NCBI RefSeq assembly: GCF_033963835.1
Contig: NZ_JAXBME010000018.1
Coordinates: forward strand, 1-64,000
Reading direction: 5' to 3'
Source of the DNA: Cytobacillus sp. IB215665
GTDB lineage: Bacteria > Bacillota > Bacilli > Bacillales > SM2101
Length of the DNA: 64,000 nt
The notes under the pieces are model-generated. The model ran no database searches, was not told the DNA's origin, and saw nothing but the letters and a program-made list of their open reading frames with translations. This document shows, piece after piece, positions 32,172 through 39,180 of this stretch; the stretch's first letter is position 1; each line of letters opens with the position of its first letter. A program made the position numbers and the translations under genes.

Positions 32172-32947
32172 TGTACTTTGCTGTTCATGTAAAAACTGGC
32201 TGGGAAGCACAAACAATTGAATTTTTACAACACAAAATCAAAAAAACACACTTTGAAGGTATTGCTAGTGTTTTTGCTCCCATTCTTGATGTGAAAAAAT
32301 TTGTAGGAGAAGACTATTATGTAAGCGATTATAAGGTTATGGGTAGTTCCTACATCTACATAAAAATTCAAAACCTACAAGAAAATACTTTCCGAATCCC
32401 AGCCAAAATATATCATTTCATTAAATCAATTAGTAGTGTTCTTAAGGTTATGGAGTATTCTGTACCTAAAGAAGAGATTGAGAGTTTCTGTAACAATTAT
32501 GGATTAGCACTAGAAGAATCAGAGGTAGAAATTAAGCTTGATGAAAAAGTGATTGAAGAAGCTGACATGGATAAAGAAAAAGCTCGTTTACTTCATGAAG
32601 CTAACGTCTCTGAGAAGGAAACACAAATTGATGAAAAGATCGAGAACGTAATAAACCAGAAAAGAACAATTGATGTTGTTCAAGAAATCATTGAAGAAGG
32701 TAAGAACAAACATCATCGCTTGCTTAAGAAATGTCGTGCTTTTATCAGAAACAAAAGAGAGACATTTAGATTTCCTCTAGCAATTTTCTTGAAAACAAGA
32801 AGAAGAATTGATCCTGAAAAGAAATTAAGCTTAAAAAAGCTAACCTCAACGGAGTTTATACTACCAGAGATTATAAAGACCTTACTGACCGAACTAAATT
32901 CAGATGGCAATGTACAAGAACAGACAAACTATGTACAAATCTCTTAA
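32171..32947 (+). CDS. NusG-like (NGN domain) protein, probable specialised antiterminator
   Basis: The start matches NusG paralogues: MYFAVHVKTGWEAQTIEFLQ, then VFAPI, then a KVMGSSYIYIKI strand and SISSVLKVMEYSVPKEEIE, the usual NGN layout (1-115). The C-terminus is long, helical and very basic (HHRLLKKCRAFIRNKRETFR) instead of a clear KOW domain. NGN paralogues such as LoaP bind RNA polymerase and let it pass terminators of one operon. This one is the second gene of a series of at least 30 kb that contains many internal intrinsic terminators. Confidence 0.72.
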   Translation: MYFAVHVKTGWEAQTIEFLQHKIKKTHFEGIASVFAPILDVKKFVGEDYYVSDYKVMGSSYIYIKIQNLQENTFRIPAKIYHFIKSISSVLKVMEYSVPKEEIESFCNNYGLALEESEVEIKLDEKVIEEADMDKEKARLLHEANVSEKETQIDEKIENVINQKRTIDVVQEIIEEGKNKHHRLLKKCRAFIRNKRETFRFPLAIFLKTRRRIDPEKKLSLKKLTSTEFILPEIIKTLLTELNSDGNVQEQTNYVQIS

Positions 32948-32997
32948 TAGAAGGTTTCATTGGATTCTACCATTGTAACTAGAAAGGAGACTTGTCA

Positions 32998-33675
32998 ATG
33001 GAATACAGAGAGGATCGGTACATACATTATCGGAATGTTCCGACTGGAGAATACAATATTGTTCCTGTCAATAGAGACGGGAAAGTATTGCATATTCAAG
33101 TGCCTATTTTTAAAAAGCAAGAGATTAGCTTTGACGAAATCAAGCAACTGAACCTTGATGATTATGGAAAGTATGTTGAGGCTTGTGCAGAAGACGTTTC
33201 TTTTGTCCATAACTATTTTTTCGATTTTTGGGGTGCAATCATGGGAGCGGAAGCAATAGCTTTGTATCTCCTTTTGAAGAGATATTGCAATAACAAAGAT
33301 TATTGCTCTGTTGACATGCAAACAATTCAAATGAAGATGAAAAAAGGCAGTAAGAATAGCATAATTAAGTACTTGAATACACTTGAAAAGTTTGGGTTTA
33401 TCACAAAAATCCAACGAATTGACCTAAAAAAGAACAATAGCGATACGAGTCCTTTCTATAAGATCAGACGTAACATACCATTGTTGTCCAAAGAATTAGC
33501 CGAAACACTACCTGAAAAATTAAGGATTGAACATGATGAATTTTTGGAGTCAAATAATACATCCTTAGATGAAAGCACTAATTCTGATCAAAAACCAGTC
33601 GAAATGTTGAAATCTTCACAAGTAGTTAAATCAAGAAAGAAGAAGTCTAGTGGCTATGTCCATGCTATTAGTTAG
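32998..33675 (+). CDS. Winged-helix, replication/DnaD-like protein
   Basis: AAAGGAGA precedes ATG 32998 by 7 nt. Residues 75-150 (AIALYLLLKRYCNNKDYCSV, then IQMKMKKGSKNSIIKYLNTL and KFGFITKIQR) form a winged helix as in DnaD and RepA-type initiators. The C-terminal 50 residues are a low-complexity Ser/Lys tail. It could take part in plasmid replication or regulate the operon. The real initiator may be this protein or the one at 24680. Confidence 0.6.
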   Translation: MEYREDRYIHYRNVPTGEYNIVPVNRDGKVLHIQVPIFKKQEISFDEIKQLNLDDYGKYVEACAEDVSFVHNYFFDFWGAIMGAEAIALYLLLKRYCNNKDYCSVDMQTIQMKMKKGSKNSIIKYLNTLEKFGFITKIQRIDLKKNNSDTSPFYKIRRNIPLLSKELAETLPEKLRIEHDEFLESNNTSLDESTNSDQKPVEMLKSSQVVKSRKKKSSGYVHAIS

Positions 33676-33677
33676 GA

Positions 33678-33959
33678 GTGGTTCTTATCAAACTTCATCC
33701 ATTAACATTAAGTGATATGCCCTTTCTATCTCCTGTGGAATGGAGATTTAAACGGCATAAAGTCGATGGAAGAATATATTATAGTCGGGATACAAAAATG
33801 TACAGGTACAAATTGAGTCACCCCTCTTTTACTGAAGTTTGCTCTTGTGCTGAGGGGAAAACTTTTATGACATTAGAAGAAGCAGCTACTGATGCAGAAA
33901 AGTGGATTGATTTGTGGTACAGCATACAAGGTAGAGTTCTTTCTTTTGGAGTCTATTAA
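33678..33959 (+). CDS. Small hypothetical protein (about 90 aa)
   Basis: The frame is open from GTG 33678, which overlaps the ribosome site TAGGAG; the true start may be ATG 33717. The protein is basic with several Trp and Tyr (SPVEWRFKRHKVDGRIYYSR) and ends in a helix with DAEKWIDLWYSIQG. No family is recognised. A terminator follows directly at 33965-34002. Confidence 0.5.
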   Translation: MVLIKLHPLTLSDMPFLSPVEWRFKRHKVDGRIYYSRDTKMYRYKLSHPSFTEVCSCAEGKTFMTLEEAATDAEKWIDLWYSIQGRVLSFGVY

Positions 33960-33964
33960 TTAAA

Positions 33965-34002
33965 GGTAATGATGCGGTTTATTAGTATTGTTTCCTTTTT
34001 TT
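33965..34002 (+). terminator. Internal operon terminator, copy 1 of 3
   Basis: GGTAATGATGC pairs with GTATTGTTTCC (10 of 11 positions, several G-U), followed by seven T. The sequence is a diverged relative of the hairpins at 34058 and 34522. Confidence 0.6.
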
Positions 34003-34057
34003 ATTATTTTTTTGTCAGAAGACTTCTAGCTTCATGAGTTTGATAAGTGGGGGGTTC

Positions 34058-34093
34058 AGCAATGATACAGATTTACTGTGTTATTGCTTTTTT
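34058..34093 (+). terminator. Internal operon terminator, copy 2 of 3
   Basis: AGCAATGATACAG pairs with CTGTGTTATTGCT over 13 bp (two G-U), then six T. The GGGGAGGAG ribosome site of the next gene follows within 20 nt. Confidence 0.85.
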
Positions 34094-34111
34094 GTTGAGG
34101 GGAGGAGTAAA

Positions 34112-34522
34112 GTGTCAATTCCAATATTCTTAGGTTTATTTTTGGTATCTGTAGTCAGTTACCGACTAGCTTGGCATTTTCCAAAAAAAGAAAAATTATT
34201 TTGTATAATTTCCTTAATATTATCTTTTGTTAGTTTATTTCTTGTACTATTTGGAGGAATAAATTATTTGGTACAAGATAGTGGAATTACCATCATTGAT
34301 GATGATTATGATGATTTAGTTAGTATATTTGTAGTAGCAGGAATTATTGTTCATTTGTTGAACTTGAAGGCTTTAATAAATGATTTGAAAAATTGGTGGA
34401 ATGAGGACTTAAATACACATTTTACTTTATCGATATTAACTGCCTCAGTAATATTGTACTTTATTTATTACTTTCTTGGAATTGAACCAATTATGGCACA
34501 CGGTGCATTGTTATACACATAA
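34112..34522 (+). CDS. Small four-helix membrane protein
   Basis: GGGGAGGAG lies 6 nt before GTG 34112; the in-frame ATG at 34034 would place the terminator inside the gene. Hydrophobic segments are at about 4-21, 31-51, 73-90 and 108-128, with an acidic loop (DDDYDDLV). No family is recognised; an accessory of the transfer apparatus is possible. Its TAA overlaps the next terminator. Confidence 0.6.
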   Translation: MSIPIFLGLFLVSVVSYRLAWHFPKKEKLFCIISLILSFVSLFLVLFGGINYLVQDSGITIIDDDYDDLVSIFVVAGIIVHLLNLKALINDLKNWWNEDLNTHFTLSILTASVILYFIYYFLGIEPIMAHGALLYT

Positions 34523-34558
34523 GCAATGATACGGATTATCTGTATTATTGCTATTTTT
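34522..34558 (+). terminator. Internal operon terminator, copy 3 of 3
   Basis: AGCAATGATACGG pairs with CTGTATTATTGCT over 13 bp (two G-U), then ATTTTT. The sequence and the GTTGAGAGGAGG after it nearly repeat copy 2, so the block was duplicated. Confidence 0.82.
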
Positions 34559-34694
34559 GTTGAGAGGAGGAAAAGAGTTGTTACTTGCAATAAGCTGTGG
34601 TGAAAATGTTAGGGATTTTTTATAGATGACATATAAAACCTAGAAATAATATTATTAGTCTTTTGAAAGCAGAAAAGAAATGGAGAGTGAAATA

Positions 34695-34997
34695 ATGAAA
34701 AAAGCTATATTTGTATTTATTTCTGGAATAATTATTGGTATTACATTTGTTATCATATTTGGATCTTCATCGATAGAAAGATTATGGTCAGCACCTATCC
34801 CACCTAATTTAAGGTCATATATTCAATATGTTGGAGAGCCTTTATTATTCATATTACTATGCTTTTTCATCGTAATACCTCTAGTTATCATTACTATCTA
34901 TTTGTTAACGTTTTTAGATGAAAGGAAGGGAACTTATAAAGAACAAGATGGTAAATTAAAGCCAGTCGAATCGAGATTTAAGAGGCTTAAGTTATGA
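34695..34997 (+). CDS. Small two-helix membrane protein (100 aa)
   Basis: GGAGAGTGA lies 5 nt before ATG 34695. Helices are at about 2-22 and 49-73, followed by a basic tail (GKLKPVESRFKRLKL). It overlaps the next gene by ATGA (34994-34997), so they are coupled. No family is recognised. Confidence 0.6.
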   Translation: MKKAIFVFISGIIIGITFVIIFGSSSIERLWSAPIPPNLRSYIQYVGEPLLFILLCFFIVIPLVIITIYLLTFLDERKGTYKEQDGKLKPVESRFKRLKL

Positions 34998-35536
34998 GAG
35001 CTAAAACACATCAACTGTTTGGCGGTACATTTGGCTTAGTTGCTATACTTCTAATTCAAGGTACGGGGTATATGCCAAAAGAGAGCCTAATAGATTCGGT
35101 TATATTCATGATTTTTGTATTAATCGGAAGTCTATTGCCTGATATAGACCATTACAAATCAACAGCAGGTAGAAAGTTACCTATAGTATCACACTTAATC
35201 TACCTAATATTTGGTCACAAAACAATAACGCATACACTGTTATTTGCGGTTATTGTAACTGGTGTTGCAATGATAGTATCAATATCACTACAAATCACCT
35301 TATATCCTGCCTATGGACTGTTTTGGGGGATATTATCGCATCTGATTGGAGATATGATTGTCACAGGGAACAAATGGCATGGAGGTGTACCATTTTTTTA
35401 TCCATTTACACGGAAAAAATTTAAATTTCCAGTCACAATTAAAATTAATAGCTTTAGTGAAATGTTATTAAGACTATGCCTACTCATCCTTAATGTAGGC
35501 ATAGTCTTTTTATTATTTTTAGGGGGTGATTTATAG
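34994..35536 (+). CDS. YdjM-type membrane metal-dependent hydrolase
   Basis: The 180-residue protein has the YdjM motifs MRAKTHQLFGG, GSLLPDIDHYKS, FGHKTITHTLLF and ILSHLIGDMIV, giving four or five membrane helices with His/Asp metal ligands. This family is annotated as metal-dependent hydrolase of unknown substrate, often in conjugative or SOS contexts. A perfect 13-bp terminator hairpin (35471-35511) lies inside its last codons. Confidence 0.88.
   Translation: MRAKTHQLFGGTFGLVAILLIQGTGYMPKESLIDSVIFMIFVLIGSLLPDIDHYKSTAGRKLPIVSHLIYLIFGHKTITHTLLFAVIVTGVAMIVSISLQITLYPAYGLFWGILSHLIGDMIVTGNKWHGGVPFFYPFTRKKFKFPVTIKINSFSEMLLRLCLLILNVGIVFLLFLGGDL
35471..35511 (+). terminator. Terminator hairpin inside the coding end of the YdjM gene
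   Basis: AGACTATGCCTAC and GTAGGCATAGTCT form a perfect 13-bp stem with an 11-nt loop, followed by TTTTTATTATTTTT. The stop codon is 23 nt beyond the T run. The gene can only be completed by polymerase that reads through. Confidence 0.88.
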
Positions 35537-35598
35537 GCGGGTTGATAGCAAGATCGCACTAATTATTAGAAAAAAATATAAAAAGAGAGGTAGATAAC

Positions 35599-35964
35599 AT
35601 GTTGAAAAAACTAGTGTCTTTATTATGTTTAACTGCAGTATTAATAGCGGGGTCTGCATTTGTATTCGAACCAGGTAATGCGAGTGCATCTATTAAAAGT
35701 AGTATTCAACCAGATACAGAAGGCATTACCAAAGAAGTGGACGAAGCCGGGTCAAAATTAATTAGTACAATTCGTGAAGTTGCTATTGTTGTAGCTTTTA
35801 TTTTGATCGTATGGATAGGTGCCTCTTTGTGGTTCTCGGGTTCAGTTCAAGCTCTTGTAAACATGAAAGTCCGATTAGGTTCATTCATTATTGCGCTATT
35901 GTTCTCATTCAAAACTGAGGCAATTATGAGCTTTCTCTTTGGGCTATTTAGCATTGAAATCTAG
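35599..35964 (+). CDS. VirB2-like pilin or membrane subunit of the T4SS
   Basis: AGAGAGGTAG precedes ATG 35599. The 121-residue protein has a signal peptide (MLKKLVSLLCLTAVLIAGSA, cleavage about ASA-S), a charged stretch and two membrane helices (70-90 and 96-118), the layout of VirB2/TrbC subunits. It stands before the PrgI and VirB4 genes, as VirB2 usually does. A terminator follows (35973-36007). Confidence 0.68.
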   Translation: MLKKLVSLLCLTAVLIAGSAFVFEPGNASASIKSSIQPDTEGITKEVDEAGSKLISTIREVAIVVAFILIVWIGASLWFSGSVQALVNMKVRLGSFIIALLFSFKTEAIMSFLFGLFSIEI

Positions 35965-35972
35965 ATTAAATT

Positions 35973-36007
35973 AAGGTAGAGATTCTAGAGTTTCTACCTT
36001 CTTTTTT
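35973..36007 (+). terminator. Internal operon terminator
   Basis: AAGGTAGA and TTCTACCTT form an 8-bp stem, then CTTTTTT. It lies between the VirB2-like and VirB3-like genes. Confidence 0.8.
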
Positions 36008-36035
36008 ACTATTTTTAGAAAGGAGAATAGATTAT

Positions 36036-36374
36036 ATGAGCTGGGGAAACCATCATGAATTACCTTTTGATAGTGGTTTAGAAGAGAAGATACTTGGACC
36101 ATTATCATTCTCTAAATTGATGTTCATAGCACCATCATTAATTGTAGTGGATCAGATCGCAAATATATATCCAAAACTACCATTCGACTCTATAGTATTT
36201 AGTCGTATTCATCTTGCTATACCCGTTGTAATAGCTATCGTTTTAGCATATTTCAAAGACAATCGCACCAATTTAACGTTACCACAACTAATACTGACTA
36301 AACTCTCCCTCAAAAGAAGACGGAGAGTTTTTTATTATCAACGTATTAATTTCCGAAGGGAGGATGAGAGTTAA
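36036..36374 (+). CDS. PrgI/VirB3-like T4SS protein
   Basis: AAAGGAG precedes ATG 36036. The 112-residue protein has two membrane helices (about 26-42 and 58-76) and a basic C-terminus, as in the PrgI family that replaces VirB3 in Gram-positive transfer systems. Its stop overlaps the start of the next gene. A terminator hairpin (36300-36333) lies inside its coding end. Confidence 0.75.
   Translation: MSWGNHHELPFDSGLEEKILGPLSFSKLMFIAPSLIVVDQIANIYPKLPFDSIVFSRIHLAIPVVIAIVLAYFKDNRTNLTLPQLILTKLSLKRRRRVFYYQRINFRREDES
36300..36333 (+). terminator. Terminator hairpin inside the PrgI gene
   Basis: AAACTCTCC and GGAGAGTTT form a perfect 9-bp stem followed by TTT. The coding region continues 40 nt beyond it (residues RVFYYQRINFRRED). 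Confidence 0.78.
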
Positions 36375-37213
36375 TGGACTTTGGCACAATTGGTCTTATT
36401 GTTTCAATAGCCTTAATTGGATTTTTATATTATAAAGCATCAAATAAAGAGAAAAAGAGCGACATAAGAGCTGAAACCGTACAAGAGCTATTAAACTATG
36501 AAGATATGTCTAAAGATGGGCTTGTAAAGCTCCATAATGGCACGTATTCCATTGTAATAGAAGTTGAACCTGTTAACGTAAAAATGATGTCTATAAGCGA
36601 ACGTCAAGGTGTTTGGATGAATTTTAGAGCTGCTATGAATACGTTACCTTGTCATGCTACTTTATTAGTTCAGTCACAATACCTAGATATGAATGATTAC
36701 GTTAATGATTACTTGGGAACGAGTAAGAACTTTAATTTAACACCTGAATTATTACAGTCAGCTGAAGGTGTATCAGAGCATTTAAAAGGCTTTGTAGAGC
36801 GTAAAACACGTGAGTATAGTTCTTATATTATCCTTCGCTTTAATCCGTCTACATACGGAACTGAGAGCGGTGTAACAACGGGTAATGTAACCGTTGATAA
36901 CTTTTTGGAAAATATTCGTGGTACGAATATGAAAATGACTGACGAAGAAGCGAAAGAATTGGCTGAAAACATGTTAGATGAAGTGGGAGATTTAATTTAT
37001 CAGTCGTTTCAAGCAATTGGCATAGGTGTGACTAGACTCGATTCAGTTGGTGTTCACAATATGATCTATCAGACGTTAAACCGTGATTTAAGTATTCATC
37101 AACGGTTACATGATGTAAACGGTATGGGGAGCTTTTCAGAGTTTAAATCATCTTTAACACCTGAACTCATGTTAGATATTGAAGAAGAGGAAAGGAGAAA
37201 TAAGGTATCGTGA
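36374..37213 (+). CDS. TraC-like protein, N-terminal part of the VirB4 module
   Basis: One N-terminal membrane helix (4-22) is followed by a soluble alpha/beta domain with LVKLHNGTYSIVIEVEPVNV and YIILRFNPS, which resembles the N-terminal domain of VirB4-type ATPases. The P-loop is absent; it is in the next gene. The start ATG overlaps the preceding stop, and its own stop overlaps GTG 37210. The split of VirB4 into two proteins is seen in Gram-positive systems. Confidence 0.7.
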   Translation: MDFGTIGLIVSIALIGFLYYKASNKEKKSDIRAETVQELLNYEDMSKDGLVKLHNGTYSIVIEVEPVNVKMMSISERQGVWMNFRAAMNTLPCHATLLVQSQYLDMNDYVNDYLGTSKNFNLTPELLQSAEGVSEHLKGFVERKTREYSSYIILRFNPSTYGTESGVTTGNVTVDNFLENIRGTNMKMTDEEAKELAENMLDEVGDLIYQSFQAIGIGVTRLDSVGVHNMIYQTLNRDLSIHQRLHDVNGMGSFSEFKSSLTPELMLDIEEEERRNKVS

Positions 37214-39165
37214 AAATAACTTTTAACAATAAAAAGCAAACCAAAGGTAACAAAAAGAGTGATAAAAATAAACGCTCATTGAAGCAAACATCAATACGTC
37301 AAACAAAAGCTGAAGGAGTGGACTTCATATCGCCTTCAATAATTAAAGAAACTTTGCCTTCTGATGATTCGATTCATGGGAAAGTGAATGATTATATGGT
37401 TGAAGTGGGTGGTACAACGGAGCCAGTAAGGTATTTTAGAAGCTTTTTCGCTGAGATTACCGGGGGAAACACATGGGCAGGAATGCTAGATCCATTAATA
37501 CTAGGTGAATTCGGTAAAGGTGATACCGATTTAGCGATTCATATTGAACCAGCTGATACACCTACAGAGTTAGAACAAATCGCAAGACGGATACGTGGGA
37601 TTGAGTCTGATTTACACACTGAACAGAATCAAGCTAAGGCTTCAAAATTAAGAGATGAATTATTTGATTTAAGGGAACGTCAACGTAGATTAAGACAAAA
37701 TATTGAAAAGCCATTTAGAGTTAGTATTCAAGCGGTTTGTAGTAGTCCAGATTTACAAATATTAAAAAAGTATACTAACAATCTTGTAAGACGATTTGCG
37801 GGAAAAGGGATTATCATGCGGTCTCCTGATGGTAAGCAATTGTCAGCCTTAAAGAGCATTATGCCAATAGCTGATGATTTTATGTATAAAGAGCATACCT
37901 TTTCATATGAGTCTTCTAACGTTGCAGATCTTTTCCCTTTTGGTAATGGTGGTATCAGCCATAGAAGTGGAATTGTATGGGGTAATGATGAATTAGGTAG
38001 ACCGATTTTTTACGATGGATGGCACTCTAACCTTATGAACCACAATATGTTAATTTTAGGTCGTTCGGGTGGTGGTAAGACATTTTCAGTTATGACACTT
38101 ACACATCGCTCAGCGCATCGTGGAATTAAAACATGTATTATTGATCCAAAAGGTGACTATAGGATATTTATTTTAGGAGTAGGATGTCCATATATAGACC
38201 TCTCTCCACAAAGTGAGCATAAAATCAATTTCTTTGATGTTGATGTAGAGGAAGCAGAGGATGGTAAGCAGTATGTAAATATTGAAACAACCGTTCAAGC
38301 AGCTAGAGCGATTGTTTACAAAATGATACGTATCATGGATTCGAATGAGTTAACGGGGAAAGTAAAAGTTAAAATCGATAATAAGATACGTGAACTATAC
38401 AAGGAAAAAAACATAACTGAAGATCCTTCAAGTCTTATGGAAGAGGCAACGAGAGCTGATCGTAACAATGGTTCACTATCATTTGACTTAAAAGGAAAAA
38501 TGAAAAAAATGCCCCAATTAGGAGATTTATATCTGTTACTTCAAGATGATCCTGATACGAAAGGTGCAGCTGAGTTACTAAAAAACTTCACTCAGCATGG
38601 GGATGCTCCATCACAAGCCATCTTTGACACAGAGAGTACAGTAAAGATCACGGATGTACCCATTTTCGGGTTTGGTTTAGACAAACTAGATGAAGAGATT
38701 ATGCGCCCGCTTGGGATGTTTATCGCAACCAAGTGGCAAAGTACCAAGTTTGCTAAAAAGAATCGTAAACAAAAGAAAAGAGTCGTCGTAGATGAAGCAC
38801 AAATTCCAATGGAAGATTTAGAGACCGCACAATGGCTGGAAAATGAATTCCGAGTTGTGCGGTTTTTCAATACATCTATGTGTGCAGTTACCCAAGGGTT
38901 TGAAGTCTTTACACGATTAGCACAAGGAATGGGGATTTTAAAAAATTCTCCTACTAAATTATTACTGCGCCAAGAGTCAATTGACATTGAAGAGATAAAA
39001 GGGAAACTTGATCTATCAGAAGGAGAAGGGGAATTTTTAGTACATCAAGCAATGGAGGGGCTAGGTATCATTAAAATTGATGGTGAATCTAGCATAATAA
39101 AAATTGATTCAACACAGGAAGAATACAATTTATTTACAACTGATCCGAATGATCTAGTGAGCTAG
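37210..39165 (+). CDS. virB4: VirB4-family conjugation ATPase
   Basis: GTG 37210 overlaps the preceding TGA. The 651-residue protein has Walker A GRSGGGKT (284-291), the strand TCIIDPKGDYRI, Walker B KRVVVDEAQ (D528, E529) and the terminal motif VTQGFEVFTRLAQ. It would power pilus or channel assembly and substrate transfer at the inner face of the membrane. Neighbours are VirB2-, VirB3-, VirB6- and VirB1-like genes in order. Confidence 0.92.
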   Translation: MKITFNNKKQTKGNKKSDKNKRSLKQTSIRQTKAEGVDFISPSIIKETLPSDDSIHGKVNDYMVEVGGTTEPVRYFRSFFAEITGGNTWAGMLDPLILGEFGKGDTDLAIHIEPADTPTELEQIARRIRGIESDLHTEQNQAKASKLRDELFDLRERQRRLRQNIEKPFRVSIQAVCSSPDLQILKKYTNNLVRRFAGKGIIMRSPDGKQLSALKSIMPIADDFMYKEHTFSYESSNVADLFPFGNGGISHRSGIVWGNDELGRPIFYDGWHSNLMNHNMLILGRSGGGKTFSVMTLTHRSAHRGIKTCIIDPKGDYRIFILGVGCPYIDLSPQSEHKINFFDVDVEEAEDGKQYVNIETTVQAARAIVYKMIRIMDSNELTGKVKVKIDNKIRELYKEKNITEDPSSLMEEATRADRNNGSLSFDLKGKMKKMPQLGDLYLLLQDDPDTKGAAELLKNFTQHGDAPSQAIFDTESTVKITDVPIFGFGLDKLDEEIMRPLGMFIATKWQSTKFAKKNRKQKKRVVVDEAQIPMEDLETAQWLENEFRVVRFFNTSMCAVTQGFEVFTRLAQGMGILKNSPTKLLLRQESIDIEEIKGKLDLSEGEGEFLVHQAMEGLGIIKIDGESSIIKIDSTQEEYNLFTTDPNDLVS

Positions 39166-39180
39166 AGTGAGGTGTTTCAA

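Noticed and set aside
31959-32947. KOW domain in the NusG-like protein
   Set aside because: The C-terminal half is helical and basic and I could not see a KOW motif, so only the NGN domain is called.
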